Shown one piece after another: positions 20,178-29,465 of a stretch of DNA of 64,000 nt; position 1 is the first letter of the stretch; each line of letters opens with the position of its first letter. Below the pieces are notes generated by a model. It was not told the DNA's origin. It made no database searches and was given only the letters and a program-made list of their open reading frames with translations. The stretch covers positions 1,550,001 to 1,614,000 of the forward strand of contig NZ_FMIC01000002.1 in assembly GCF_900091625.1 (NCBI RefSeq), given 5' to 3'. The DNA is from Micromonospora peucetia. Lineage in GTDB: Bacteria; Actinomycetota; Actinomycetes; Mycobacteriales; Micromonosporaceae. Position numbers and translations under genes: made by a program.

Positions 20178-21164
20178 ATGGAGTACACGAACCTTGGCCG
20201 TACCGGCCTGTCAGTCAGCCGCCTCTGCCTCGGCACGATGAACTTCGGGCCGCAGACCACCGAGCCGGACAGCTTCGCGATCATGGATCGGGCCCTCGAA
20301 CACGGGATCAACTTCTTCGACACCGCCAACGTCTACGGCTGGCAGACCGGCGAGGGGATCACCGAGCAGATCATCGGGCGCTGGTTCGCCCAGGGTGGCG
20401 GCCGACGGGAGAAGGTCGTGCTGGCCACCAAGGTCTACGGCAAGATGGGTGAGTGGCCCAACGAGCAGGGCCTCTCCGCCCGGCACATCGTGCGGGCCTG
20501 CGAGGACTCGCTGCGCCGCCTCCAGACCGACACCATCGACCTCTACCAGATGCACCACGTCTCCCGGAGCACGCCGTGGGAGGAGATCTGGCAGGCCATG
20601 GAGACCCTGGTCGCCCAGGGCAAGGTGCTCTACGTCGGGTCGTCCAACTTCGCCGGTTGGCACCTCTCGGTGGCGCAGGAGGCGGCGGGGAAACGCCACT
20701 TCCTCGGCCTCGTCTCCGAGCAGTGCATCTACAACCTGATGACCCGGTACGTCGAGTTGGAGGTGGTGCCCGCCGCGCAGCACCACGGGCTGGGCATCAT
20801 CCCGTGGTCGCCGCTGCACGGCGGGCTGCTCGCCGGTGTGCTGCGGAAGATGACCGAGGGCGGGGCCGCGCGCGGCGCCGCCGGTCGCTCCGCCGACGCG
20901 CTCGCCGAGCACCGGCCGACCATCGAGGCGTACGAGAAACTCTGCGGCGACCTCGGTCACGACCCGGCGGACGTGGCCCTCGGCTGGCTGCTGTCCCGGC
21001 CCGGGGTGACCGCCCCGATCATCGGACCGCGTACCGTCGACCAGCTCGACCGTTCCCTGGGCGCCCTGACCGTCACCCTCGACGAGGACACCCGTACCCG
21101 TCTGGACGAGCTCTTCCCGCCCGTCGGCGCCGGCGGCCCCGGCCCCGAGGCCTGGGCCTGGTAG
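20178..21164 (+). CDS. Aldo/keto reductase
   Basis: A 328-residue NADPH-dependent oxidoreductase with a TIM-barrel fold. The catalytic tetrad is visible: Asp and Tyr in FFDTANVYGW, Lys in LATKVYGK and His in YQMHHVSR. The C-terminal PIIGPRTVDQLD binds the cofactor phosphate. Closest to YajO/general stress AKRs. AGGGTGG precedes the ATG; substrate unknown. Confidence 0.93.
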   Translation: MEYTNLGRTGLSVSRLCLGTMNFGPQTTEPDSFAIMDRALEHGINFFDTANVYGWQTGEGITEQIIGRWFAQGGGRREKVVLATKVYGKMGEWPNEQGLSARHIVRACEDSLRRLQTDTIDLYQMHHVSRSTPWEEIWQAMETLVAQGKVLYVGSSNFAGWHLSVAQEAAGKRHFLGLVSEQCIYNLMTRYVELEVVPAAQHHGLGIIPWSPLHGGLLAGVLRKMTEGGAARGAAGRSADALAEHRPTIEAYEKLCGDLGHDPADVALGWLLSRPGVTAPIIGPRTVDQLDRSLGALTVTLDEDTRTRLDELFPPVGAGGPGPEAWAW

Positions 21165-21176
21165 CCGAGGGAAACG

Positions 21177-21755
21177 TCAGAGGGGCCAGGCGGCCAGGCG
21201 GTCGTAGCTGCGGCGGGGGCCGGGGTTGCTGCGCACGAGGACCATCTCGGTCGCCGGCCACTGCGGGCCCTCGTAGTCGTCGAGGGTGGCCACGTCAGCC
21301 GCCACGTCGGCCGGTGACATCCGGTCGCCGGGGCGGGCGACGGTCAGGTGCGGGCGGAACGGCCTCTCGTCGTACGGCAGCCGGGCGTGCCGCAGCCGGG
21401 AGCGGATCAGCCGGGCCAGCACCAGTATCGGCTCCAGTTCGCCCCGCAGGTCGACCCAGAGCACGGTGGCCCGGTCCTGGCCGAACCGCCCGCCGCCGGC
21501 GAGCCGGAGCCGGGGCGCGGCGTGGCGGCCGTCCCGGGACCACTCGGCGGCGAGCCCGAGCGCGCTCTGCACGGCGACCAGCCGGTCCGCCTCGACGTCG
21601 CCTAGGAAGGCGAGGGTGACGTGCGCGTCGGCCGGGTCGGCCAGCCGGACATCGATGCCGGCGGCAGCCGCCGCGCCGGTCCGCAGCCGGGCGACCTGCT
21701 CGCCGAGGTGCGCGACCGCCTCGGGCGGTGGGTGGACCGCGACGAAGAGCCGCAC
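21177..21755 (-). CDS. thpR: RNA 2',3'-cyclic phosphodiesterase
   Basis: A 192-residue member of the 2H phosphoesterase family. The two catalytic H-x-T motifs are HVTLAFLG (about residue 45) and HLTVARPG (about 136). The family hydrolyses 2',3'-cyclic phosphate RNA ends and was first known as a 2'-5' RNA ligase. GTG start with GAGGGG upstream. Thirteen bases separate it from the upstream gene of unknown function, suggesting co-transcription. Confidence 0.9.
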   Translation of the reverse strand: MRLFVAVHPPPEAVAHLGEQVARLRTGAAAAAGIDVRLADPADAHVTLAFLGDVEADRLVAVQSALGLAAEWSRDGRHAAPRLRLAGGGRFGQDRATVLWVDLRGELEPILVLARLIRSRLRHARLPYDERPFRPHLTVARPGDRMSPADVAADVATLDDYEGPQWPATEMVLVRSNPGPRRSYDRLAAWPL

Positions 21756-21768
21756 GCCGCTACGCCCC

Positions 21769-22278
21769 TCAGTGGTGGCGCTGCCGGTGGCTTGCCCGGG
21801 CGGCGGGCAGGGCCAGCCCGGCGGCGTGCAGCAGGCCCTCCACCCGGACCCGTTCCAGCTCCAGGTCGACGCCCGCCAGCTCGGCCAGGTGCTCGGTGAT
21901 CCCGAGCGCCTGGCAGGCCAGTCGGAGTCGGTCGTCGTACGCCTTGAGGACCATGGGGTGCCAGACGGGCTGGCGGCCGTCGAACCCGACCCCGTGGCTG
22001 CGCAGGCGGCGCAGGTCGACGGCGAGTTCCTCCAGCGGGCGCCGGTCGGGCCGGTCGAGGGCGGTGAGGTCGATGTCGCGGGTCAACGCGTCGGCCTCGA
22101 CGGCCTGGTCGAGCCGGGCGATGGTGCGCCGCTCCCGCCGGCGCTCACGCCACTCGGCGTAGCCACAGGCGACCCGGTCGATGATCTCGTCCGCACAGAA
22201 GACCAGGGCGATCACCGCCGGCAGGCTGGCCATGGCAACGAAGGCAAGGATCAGCAGCAGCGCGCGCCCGGGCTCCAC
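21769..22278 (-). CDS. Conserved actinobacterial protein with one membrane helix
   Basis: A 169-residue protein not recognised. An N-terminal hydrophobic helix (about residues 5-30) is followed by a charged, helical cytoplasmic region rich in Arg and Glu (WRERRRERRTIARLD, then LEELAVDLRRLR). The GTG start lacks a ribosome-binding site but has TAGCGT six bases upstream, fitting leaderless translation. It probably shares a transcript with thpR. Confidence 0.7.
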   Translation of the reverse strand: MEPGRALLLILAFVAMASLPAVIALVFCADEIIDRVACGYAEWRERRRERRTIARLDQAVEADALTRDIDLTALDRPDRRPLEELAVDLRRLRSHGVGFDGRQPVWHPMVLKAYDDRLRLACQALGITEHLAELAGVDLELERVRVEGLLHAAGLALPAARASHRQRHH

Positions 22279-22380
22279 GTATCGACGCTAAGCCCCTTGC
22301 TCCCGGATCGCCACCGCTTTCGTGTCATCCGCGCCGTCCGGGACAGGACCGGTCTACCCATCCCGGGACGGCGGGGACGT

Positions 22381-23664
22381 TCAGCAGTCCGTGGAGGTGA
22401 CGTAGAAGCGCGGCATCGGCAGGACGCGGAAGCGCAGCCGGGCACCGGAGCGGCGGAGCTGCCAGGTGAGCGCGATCAGAGCGGTGGCCAGCGAGATCAA
22501 CCCGCCCATCCAGATGCTGGCACCGGCGCCGTAGGTCTCGGCGACCCAGCCGATGAGCGGTGCCCCGACCGGGTTGGTGCCGAGGAAGACCAGCACCCAG
22601 AGGGCCATCACCCGGCCGCGGAAGGCGGCATCCGTGCCGAGCTGGACCCGCTGGTTGGCCGCCTGGGCGAAGAACACCATGAAGAACCCGGTCGGCAGCA
22701 GCAACGCCACCACCAGCCAGTACGCCTGGGCGAGCCCCACCAGTGTGCCGAAGCTGGCACAGCCGACCGCCGCGCCGAGCACCAGCCAGATCGACGGGCG
22801 GCTGCGCCGCCCGGTGCCGGCGAGCGCGCCGACCAGCGCGCCGACGGCCAACGCGGTGCTGAACAGCCCGAACGAGGCCGCCCCGGTCTGGAACACGGTC
22901 TTGGCCAGCGCGGCGAGGGTGAGCTGGAAGTTGAACAGCGACATGCCGATCACCGACATCACCGCCATGGGTAGCAGCAGGTCGGGCCGGCGCCAGACGT
23001 AGCGCAGACCGTCGATGACCTTGGCCGACGCCCGCTCGTCACGCGGCAGCAGCGCCTCCCGGTTCAGCTCGGCCGGCCGCATCTGGATCACGGTGACCAG
23101 CGGGGCGATCGAGCTGAGCGCGGTGAACATGAAGACCGGTCCGACGTCGAAGGCGGCGATGGCCAGGCCGGCGACGGCGGGCCCGACGATCCGCGCGGAG
23201 TTGAACACGGCCGCGTTCAGCGAGAGCGCGTTCGGCAGCAGCGGGGTGCCGACCAGTTCGGAGACGAACGCCTGCCGGACCGGGGTCTCCACGGCGTTGG
23301 CGACGCCGAGCAGGGCCGCGAACGTGAAGACGTGCCAGAGCTGCACGACGCCGGTGATCACCAGCAGGCTCATGCCGAACGCCAGCACGGTCCAGAACGC
23401 GTTCGCGACGAAGAGCAGCATCCGCTTGTCGTAGCGGTCGGCGAGCCGCCCGGAGAGAAGCGTGAGCAGCAGCACCGGGGTGAACTGGAGTGCGGTGACC
23501 ACGCCGAGCGCGGTGGCGGAGTTGTCGGAGAGCTCGAGGACCAGCCAGTCCTGGGCGATGAACATCATCCAGACGCCGATCAGCTTGATCAGCTGCCCGG
23601 ATGCGAAAAGCCGGTAGTTGCGGACCTGTAGGGACTGGAACATCGTGCTCAGCTTCGCCTGCAC
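22381..23664 (-). CDS. MFS efflux transporter (enterobactin-exporter-like)
   Basis: A 427-residue twelve-helix transporter with the MFS loop motif SGRLADRYDKRMLL (about residues 70-84) and NPVGAPLIGW near 372. It resembles the MFS_3 group of siderophore and drug exporters. It lies 68 bases downstream of a MarR regulator on the same strand, the usual arrangement of a regulator-controlled pump. The GTG start follows GGAGG at about ten bases; an ATG seven codons in is a weaker option. Confidence 0.88.
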   Translation of the reverse strand: MQAKLSTMFQSLQVRNYRLFASGQLIKLIGVWMMFIAQDWLVLELSDNSATALGVVTALQFTPVLLLTLLSGRLADRYDKRMLLFVANAFWTVLAFGMSLLVITGVVQLWHVFTFAALLGVANAVETPVRQAFVSELVGTPLLPNALSLNAAVFNSARIVGPAVAGLAIAAFDVGPVFMFTALSSIAPLVTVIQMRPAELNREALLPRDERASAKVIDGLRYVWRRPDLLLPMAVMSVIGMSLFNFQLTLAALAKTVFQTGAASFGLFSTALAVGALVGALAGTGRRSRPSIWLVLGAAVGCASFGTLVGLAQAYWLVVALLLPTGFFMVFFAQAANQRVQLGTDAAFRGRVMALWVLVFLGTNPVGAPLIGWVAETYGAGASIWMGGLISLATALIALTWQLRRSGARLRFRVLPMPRFYVTSTDC

Positions 23665-23732
23665 TCTTAGTGCGCCTCCTTGCGGTCGTACGCGTCATCG
23701 ACGGCGGACGGCGCGGTGGCACGACGCGCGGG

Positions 23733-24182
23733 TCAGGCGCGGGCGACCTGCTGGAGGATCTCGGCAGCCTGCCGCAGGGTGTCCCGCTCGGCTTCGGTCA
23801 GCTCGGCCAGCCGGCTGGCCAGCCACTCGTCACGGACCCGCTCGAACTGTTCGAGCACTGCCCGTCCCCCCTCGGTCGCCGCCAGGATGACCTGCCGGCC
23901 GTCGGTCGGATGGGGGGTGCGCTGCACGAGGCCACGCTCCTCCAACTTCGCGACGATCTTGGTCATCGTGGGCGGCTGCACCCGTTCCACGTCGGCCAGT
24001 TCCCGAGGCGTCAGCGCACCCGCCAGCTGGAGGCTGGTGAGCGCGGAGAGCTGGGTGACCGTGAGGTCGCCGACCGGCCGGGCCTGGCGGACCCGTCGGT
24101 TGAGCCGGGTGATCGAATCACGCAGCTGGGGAGCCAGCTGCGCCGGTGGCACGCGTTTCGCCGTCACCGTCCGCTCCGTCAC
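23733..24182 (-). CDS. MarR-family transcriptional regulator
   Basis: A 149-residue winged-helix regulator: LTVTQLSALTSLQLAGALTP leads into the recognition region VQPPTMTKIVAKLEERGLV, with the wing HPTDGRQVILA. MarR proteins bind as dimers and are released by small phenolic or other ligands. It is first in a two-gene unit with the MFS pump. Two abutting 13-bp dyads (24188-24213) lie 6-31 bases upstream of the GTG, a typical place for autoregulation. Confidence 0.92.
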   Translation of the reverse strand: MTERTVTAKRVPPAQLAPQLRDSITRLNRRVRQARPVGDLTVTQLSALTSLQLAGALTPRELADVERVQPPTMTKIVAKLEERGLVQRTPHPTDGRQVILAATEGGRAVLEQFERVRDEWLASRLAELTEAERDTLRQAAEILQQVARA

Positions 24183-24187
24183 GATAG

Positions 24188-24213
24188 TTAGCCTAGCTAA
24201 TTAGCCTGGCGAA
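24188..24213. promoter_or_regulatory. Two tandem 13-bp dyads, candidate MarR operator
   Basis: TTAGC-CTA-GCTAA (24188-24200) is a perfect dyad, and TTAGC-CTG-GCGAA (24201-24213) directly follows with one mismatched base. Together they make a double site overlapping the promoter/leader of the marR gene. The A+T-rich composition contrasts with the surroundings. Confidence 0.65.
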
Positions 24214-24249
24214 TGAGATGCGATATGAGCAGGCTCACGAAGAGACGCC

Positions 24250-24293
24250 CTGCTCCGGGCCGGTCACCCGATTCGGCCACCGGCCCGGAGCAG
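24250..24293 (-). terminator. Perfect 15-bp hairpin after the purine permease
   Basis: Arms 24250-24264 and 24279-24293 pair perfectly with a 14-base loop. The hairpin begins eight bases after the minus-strand permease stop and separates it from the marR promoter. Confidence 0.75.
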
Positions 24294-24300
24294 AGGGAGT

Positions 24301-25779
24301 TCAGAGCACCACGGACTCGATCGGCCCGCGCAGGAAGTAGAGCACGAAGAGGGCGGCCACCCCGTACAGCAGCGGGTGGATCTCCCGGGCCTTGCCCTTG
24401 GCGAGCTTCACCACCACGTACGCGATCAGGCCGGCGCCGATGCCGTTGGAGATCGAGTACGTGAAGGGCATCACCGCGATCGTCAGGAACGCCGGGATCG
24501 CGATCTCGTAGTCGGACCAGTCGATCGTCCGTACCGCGGTCATCATCAGGAAGCCGACCACCACCAGCGCGGTGGACGCCGCCTCGAACGGCACCACCAG
24601 GACCAGCGGCGCCAGGAACATAGCCAGCAGGAACAACCCGCCGGTGACCAGGTTGGCCGCGCCCGTCCGGGCACCCTCCGCCACACCGGCGGCACTCTCG
24701 ATGTACGACGTGTTGCTGGACGTGCTCGCCGCACCGCCGGCCGCCGCCGCGATCGAGTCGACCAGCAGGATCTCCTTGGCCCGCGGCGGGGTGCCCCGCT
24801 CGTCGAGCATCTTCCCCTCCTGGCCGACCGCGACCATCGTGCCCATCGTGTCGAAGAAGTCCGTGATCAGCAGGGTGAACACGAACATGAGGACGACGAG
24901 CCAGCCGGCCTTGCTCCACGAGTCGAACACGTTGAACTTGCCGAGCAGCGACAGGTCCGGCAGGTCCACCCAGGTCTTCGGCAGCTCGGGCACGTTCAGC
25001 GCCCAGCCCTTCGGGTTCGGCTTGCCGTCGACGAAGGACGGCCCGATGTTCGCCACCGCCTCGACGACGATCGCCAGCACGGTGGAGCCGAGGATGCCGA
25101 TCAGGATCGCGCCCTTGACCCGGCGCACCATCAGCACCACGGTCAACAGCAGACCCACCACGAAGACCAGCATGGGCCAGCTGCCCAGGCTGCCGTCGAA
25201 GCCCAGCCCGACCGGGACCGTGGTGTTCGCCGAGTCCGGCACCCGGCGGACGAAACCGGCGTTGACCAGGCCGATGATGGTCAGGAAGAGGCCGATGCCG
25301 ACGCCGATCGCCGTCTTCATCTGCGTCGGCACCGAGCGGAACACCGCCGTACGCAGGCCGGTCAGCACCAGCACCGCGATGATCACACCCTCGATCACCA
25401 CGAGGCCCATCGCGTCCGCCCAGGTCATCTCCGGGGCGATCTCGTACGCGACCAGCGCGTTGACGCCGAGGCCGGCGGCGAGCGCCAGCGGGAACCGGCC
25501 GACCACACCCATCAGGATGGTCATCAGGCCGGCGACGAGAGCCGTCGCCGCGGCCAGGGCGGGAATGGGGAGCTTCTGACCGTCGCCGTCGACGGCACCA
25601 CCGATGATGAGTGGGTTGAGCACCACGATGTACGCCATCGTGAAGAAGGTCGCCAGGCCACCGCGTACCTCGCGGCTCATCGTCGAGCCACGGGCGGAGA
25701 TCTCGAAGTACCGGTCGAAACCGCTACGCGGGCGGGCTGGGTCGGGTGGTGTGCCGTTCTCGGGCGGCGCTACTTTCAT
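24301..25779 (-). CDS. NCS2 family purine permease (AzgA-like)
   Basis: A 492-residue transporter with about 12-14 membrane segments. It begins with the family motif FDRYFEISARGSTMSREVRGGLATFFTMAYI-like region and has TDFFDTMGTMVAVGQ and SNTSYIESAAGVAEGARTG, which form the purine site in AzgA/GhxP-type proton symporters of adenine, guanine or hypoxanthine. ATG at 25779 follows GAGGA. It is divergent from the DUF2530 gene, a pairing common in actinobacteria. Confidence 0.9.
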   Translation of the reverse strand: MKVAPPENGTPPDPARPRSGFDRYFEISARGSTMSREVRGGLATFFTMAYIVVLNPLIIGGAVDGDGQKLPIPALAAATALVAGLMTILMGVVGRFPLALAAGLGVNALVAYEIAPEMTWADAMGLVVIEGVIIAVLVLTGLRTAVFRSVPTQMKTAIGVGIGLFLTIIGLVNAGFVRRVPDSANTTVPVGLGFDGSLGSWPMLVFVVGLLLTVVLMVRRVKGAILIGILGSTVLAIVVEAVANIGPSFVDGKPNPKGWALNVPELPKTWVDLPDLSLLGKFNVFDSWSKAGWLVVLMFVFTLLITDFFDTMGTMVAVGQEGKMLDERGTPPRAKEILLVDSIAAAAGGAASTSSNTSYIESAAGVAEGARTGAANLVTGGLFLLAMFLAPLVLVVPFEAASTALVVVGFLMMTAVRTIDWSDYEIAIPAFLTIAVMPFTYSISNGIGAGLIAYVVVKLAKGKAREIHPLLYGVAALFVLYFLRGPIESVVL

Positions 25780-25866
25780 CAAGTCCTCGCAGGTGATCTT
25801 CCGTTGTCGCGCGCATCGTCGCAGATCACCGGCCTGCAGGAAAAGTTGATCGCGTACGCTTGCCGC

Positions 25867-26115
25867 GTGTCGAAGGAGCAGCCACCGCGGCCCGAGCCGC
25901 TCGACCCGCCGATGGTGCCGTTCGCCCTCGCCGGGATCGCGGCCTGGGCGCTCGCCGGGTTGGTGCTGCTGGTCTTCTTCCGCGACTGGCTGACCACACA
26001 CGATCACCAGGACTGGCTGTGGACCTGCCTGGCCGGTTTTCTGTGGGGCTTCCCCGGTCTCGCCGTGATGATGCGGCACGACGCCAACCGGCGTCGCCGC
26101 CGCGCCGGCCGCTGA
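25867..26115 (+). CDS. DUF2530 small membrane protein
   Basis: An 82-residue protein with two hydrophobic segments (about residues 16-38 and 48-66) joined by THDHQDWLWTCLAG, the conserved region of DUF2530. Function unknown. The GTG start has TACGCT six bases upstream and no ribosome-binding site, so it is probably leaderless. It is flanked by the purine permease and DUF3027, neighbours it commonly has in actinobacteria. Confidence 0.8.
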   Translation: MSKEQPPRPEPLDPPMVPFALAGIAAWALAGLVLLVFFRDWLTTHDHQDWLWTCLAGFLWGFPGLAVMMRHDANRRRRRAGR

Positions 26116-26178
26116 CCTGCGCCGACCCTGATCCGCCGGACCGGCGCCGCAGCCACGGCCCGGCGCCGGGCCCGATCG

Positions 26179-27018
26179 TCAGGGGTGGCCGTACGGCTCC
26201 GCAGGCTCCGCGGCCTCGACGGAGCCCGGTGCCCGGCTGACCGCCATGGGCTCGACTGCGCTGTCGTCGTAGACCGTCGGCATCTCGTCGACCGGGGTCT
26301 CGGCGGCCTCGATCAGGGTCTCCGAATGCGCCCCGCAGCCATGGTCGGCGCTGACCACCCGGCCGTCGTCGGGGGCGTAGAAGTTGCCGCAGGCCCCGAA
26401 GGCCTGCCGCAGGGCACCGGCGAGCGGCAGGTAGAAGCCACAGGTCCCGCAGCGGGCGGCGGCGGGAGCGGCGGTCGAGATCGCGGCGGACGGGCCGTGG
26501 TCGCCGTCGTACCAGCGCTGGGCGGCATCGCTGCGGCCCTCCCGGGAGAGCACCCGGGCCCGGCCGAGACCAAGCTCCCAGGCGGTCTCCTCGACCGCCG
26601 GGTCGTCGGAGAGCAGGTAGCCGGGCTGGAGCCGGTCGTCGTCCGGCGAGGTGGGCAGCAGGTCGCCGGGGCCGAGGTCGCCCGGCTTGAGCCGCTCCTG
26701 CCACGGCAGCCAGCCGGGCGCGAGCATCGCGTCCGTGCCGGGGATCAGCACCGTCTCACAGACGGTGACATGCCGGCTGCGCGGCACCCGGGTGACGGTG
26801 ACCGCCCACCGCCAACCGCGATAGCCGGCGAGCTGACACTCGAAATAATGCGTGACGAGTCGGTCGCCCTCCGCGACGGCCTGCAGGTGGTCGCCGATGT
26901 CCGAGGGGTCGACCTCGGTGATGGCGTCACGTGCCACCTCGACGGCGGCGGCGCAGACCTGGTCGAGACGAGCGGCACGAGCGGAGGCGGGCCTGGTCAC
27001 CAGACCATTGTTCCCCAT
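26179..27018 (-). CDS. DUF3027 family protein
   Basis: About 279 residues. Conserved features include ATV/AITEVDPSDIGDHL-like helix, the aromatic-rich YRGWRWAVTVTRVPR, and a zinc-ribbon-like region CGTCGFYLPLAG...CGNFYAPDDGRVVSADHGCGAHSE with four cysteines plus histidines. Function unknown. Start is uncertain: the ATG at 27018 has no ribosome-binding site, whereas the GTG at 27000 has GGGGA twelve bases upstream. It converges with DUF2530 across a hairpin-containing gap. Confidence 0.85.
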   Translation of the reverse strand: MGNNGLVTRPASARAARLDQVCAAAVEVARDAITEVDPSDIGDHLQAVAEGDRLVTHYFECQLAGYRGWRWAVTVTRVPRSRHVTVCETVLIPGTDAMLAPGWLPWQERLKPGDLGPGDLLPTSPDDDRLQPGYLLSDDPAVEETAWELGLGRARVLSREGRSDAAQRWYDGDHGPSAAISTAAPAAARCGTCGFYLPLAGALRQAFGACGNFYAPDDGRVVSADHGCGAHSETLIEAAETPVDEMPTVYDDSAVEPMAVSRAPGSVEAAEPAEPYGHP

Positions 27019-27105
27019 GCGTACGGCCGAGCGACAGGCACCCGCCGACGATGTTCTGGGACAGTGGTGCGGCACGGACGGACCGGATGGGTGAGGATGG
27101 TGGAC

Positions 27106-28815
27106 ATGCCGCTGTTCTCCCGCTCCGGGCGGTCCGTCGCCGGGCGGACCGTCGGCACCGGCATCAAGGCCGTCCGCCTGCTGTTCCGTGGTTCGGTCAG
27201 TGGTGGGCGCTGGATGACCCGCCGGGCGGGCCGGGCCCGCACCCGGGGCGCCGGGGGCGAGGTCGGCATGGTCCGCCTCTTCGACCTGCACGCGGTCTCC
27301 TGCGCCGGGGACACGCTGATCGCCATCGGCCTCGCCGGCACGATCTTCTTCAACGTCCCGCTCGGTGAGGCGCGTAGCAAGGTCGCCCTCTACCTGCTGG
27401 TGACCATGGTGCCGTTCGCCATGCTCGCCCCGGTGGTGGGCCCACTGCTCGACCACTTCCGCCACGGCCGCCGGTACGCGCTGGCCGCCACCATGCTCGG
27501 CCGGGCCTTCCTGGCCTGGCTGATCTCCGACTACATCCACGGCTTCGGCCTCTATCCGGCGGCCTTCGGCGTGCTGGCGCTCTCCCGCGCGTACGGGGTG
27601 GCCCGCTCGGCGGCCGTCCCACGGCTGTTGCCGGAGGGGCTCGGGCTCTCCCAGGTGGGCGCCCGTGCCAGCGTCTACGGCACGGTGGCCGGCGCCCTGG
27701 TCGCCCCGATCGGGCTGGCCGCCTTCTGGTTCGGGCCGCAGTGGCCGCTCCGGGTCGCCTCGATCATCTTCCTGGTCGGCATGGTGATCTCCCTGCGGCT
27801 GCCGCCGAAGGCCGACTCGGAGCCGCCGGAGCGGGTGCCCCGGCCGCTGCGGGCGCTCGGCAGGCGCAACGGTGACCGCCCGCTGGGCCGGGGGCGGCCG
27901 GCCGGCCGGCTCGTGATGGCCACCCTGATCAACTCCGCGACGCTACGCGGAGTGTACGGATTCCTGCTGCTCTTCCTGGCCTTCGCGATCAAGGCCGGCG
28001 ACCTGACCACCGTCGTCTTCGGCCGGGACCTGGGCGACGAGGGAGCGCTGGGCCTCGTCGGCGCGGCACTGGCCGTGGGCACCTTCCTCGCCACCGCGAT
28101 CGGCACCCGACTGCGCATCCACCGACCCGTCGCGATCCAGTCCAGCGGTCTGATCATCGTGGGCGGGGTGGGGATCCTCACCGCGGTGATGTTCTCGCTG
28201 CCGATGGTCGCCCTGCTCTGCCTGGTGGCCGCGCTGATCAGCGGCATCGCCAAGCTCGCCGTGGACGCCTCGATCCAGGAACGTATCCCGGAGCGGCTGC
28301 GCGCCAGTTCGTTCGCCCATTCCGAGACGGTGCTGATGCTCGCGTTCGTCGCCGGGGGCGGGCTGGGGCTCGTACCCTTCGACGGCCGAATCGGGATCGC
28401 AGTCGTCGCCGGGGTCGGCGCGTTGGCCGCCATCCGGGGCGTGGTGGTGGCGAGCCGCCTGCGCGCCGAACGGCTGGCCGGTCGCCCGCTCGCCGACGAC
28501 GAGTTGGCCGACAAGACCGACGAACCCGACCCGGACCCCGAGGCCGATACGGACACCGGAGCCGGCACGGACACCGGACCCGGCACGCGCACCACGGCCG
28601 AGGCCGGCGCGTACATCGAGCCCGAGGCCGGTCCCGAGCCCGAGGCGGCACCCGTCTCGCCTGCCCCGGCGCAGGGCGGCTCGCCGTTGGACGACCCGAC
28701 CCTGGCCCCGCCGGGGTACCACATCTACCGGCCGTCGTCGGCCGTCGGCGGGCCGGTTGGGCCGGGCGGGGCGGACGACGAAACCCGGCGGGAACCGCAG
28801 GGACCTCTGCCGTGA
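27106..28815 (+). CDS. MFS transporter with acidic C-terminal tail
   Basis: A 569-residue membrane protein. Residues ~50-470 form a twelve-helix MFS-like core (LLDHFRHGRRYALAATML as the loop motif). The last ~90 residues are a cytoplasmic tail rich in Asp/Glu/Thr/Pro with repeated TDTGAG-like units. Substrate unknown. ATG at 27106 was chosen for its GAGG nine bases upstream; another ATG three codons earlier is possible. It overlaps mqnB by four bases (GTGA), so the two are translationally coupled. Confidence 0.85.
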   Translation: MPLFSRSGRSVAGRTVGTGIKAVRLLFRGSVSGGRWMTRRAGRARTRGAGGEVGMVRLFDLHAVSCAGDTLIAIGLAGTIFFNVPLGEARSKVALYLLVTMVPFAMLAPVVGPLLDHFRHGRRYALAATMLGRAFLAWLISDYIHGFGLYPAAFGVLALSRAYGVARSAAVPRLLPEGLGLSQVGARASVYGTVAGALVAPIGLAAFWFGPQWPLRVASIIFLVGMVISLRLPPKADSEPPERVPRPLRALGRRNGDRPLGRGRPAGRLVMATLINSATLRGVYGFLLLFLAFAIKAGDLTTVVFGRDLGDEGALGLVGAALAVGTFLATAIGTRLRIHRPVAIQSSGLIIVGGVGILTAVMFSLPMVALLCLVAALISGIAKLAVDASIQERIPERLRASSFAHSETVLMLAFVAGGGLGLVPFDGRIGIAVVAGVGALAAIRGVVVASRLRAERLAGRPLADDELADKTDEPDPDPEADTDTGAGTDTGPGTRTTAEAGAYIEPEAGPEPEAAPVSPAPAQGGSPLDDPTLAPPGYHIYRPSSAVGGPVGPGGADDETRREPQGPLP

Positions 28816-29462
28816 CGGGCCTGCTGGTGGTGACGGCGGTGCCCGCCGAGGCCGAGGCGGTCCGCGCGGGCCTCACGGACCCGTCGACGACGGTGCTGCC
28901 GGTGGGGGTGGGGCCAGCGGTGGCCGCCGCCACCACCGCCCGACTGCTGGTGCTCGCCGAGGCTGCCGGGCGGCCGTACCGCGGTGTGGTCAGCGCGGGC
29001 GTGGCGGGCGGCTTCGCCGGCCGCGTGGAGGTCGGCGCGACGGTGCTGGGCTCCGTGTCCGTCGCCGCCGATCTGGGCGCCGAGTCACCGGCGGGCTTCC
29101 TCCCGGTGGACGAGCTGGGCATGCCCCCGGAGTGGCTCGGTGGTGGCACAGCGCCCGCCGCCGACCCGGGACTGCTGGCGGCCCTGCGGGCCGGGCTACC
29201 GACGGCAACGGTGGGCGCGGTGCTTACCGTCAGCACCGTGACCGGCACCGCCGCCAGCACGGACGCCCTGCGCCGGCGTCACCCCGACGCGGTCGCCGAG
29301 GCCATGGAGGGGTACGGCGTGGCCGTCGCCGCCGCGCAGGCCGGCGTCCCGTTCGTCGAGCTGCGTACCGTCTCGAACCCGATCGGCCCCCGCGACCGCG
29401 ACGCCTGGCGCATGCGCGAGGCGCTCGCCGCCCTCACCACCGCCGCCGCGGCCCTGACCTGA
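28812..29462 (+). CDS. mqnB: Futalosine hydrolase
   Basis: A 216-residue nucleosidase-fold enzyme: LVVTAVPAEAEAVR at the start, GVVSAGVAGGF as the phosphorylase-superfamily motif, and AEAMEGYGVAVAAAQ with the purine-site glutamate. It releases hypoxanthine from futalosine to give dehypoxanthine futalosine in the futalosine route to menaquinone. GTG start overlaps the MFS stop. mqnD is 1.5 kb downstream, supporting the assignment over a generic nucleosidase. Confidence 0.9.
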   Translation: MTGLLVVTAVPAEAEAVRAGLTDPSTTVLPVGVGPAVAAATTARLLVLAEAAGRPYRGVVSAGVAGGFAGRVEVGATVLGSVSVAADLGAESPAGFLPVDELGMPPEWLGGGTAPAADPGLLAALRAGLPTATVGAVLTVSTVTGTAASTDALRRRHPDAVAEAMEGYGVAVAAAQAGVPFVELRTVSNPIGPRDRDAWRMREALAALTTAAAALT

Positions 29463-29465
29463 GAG

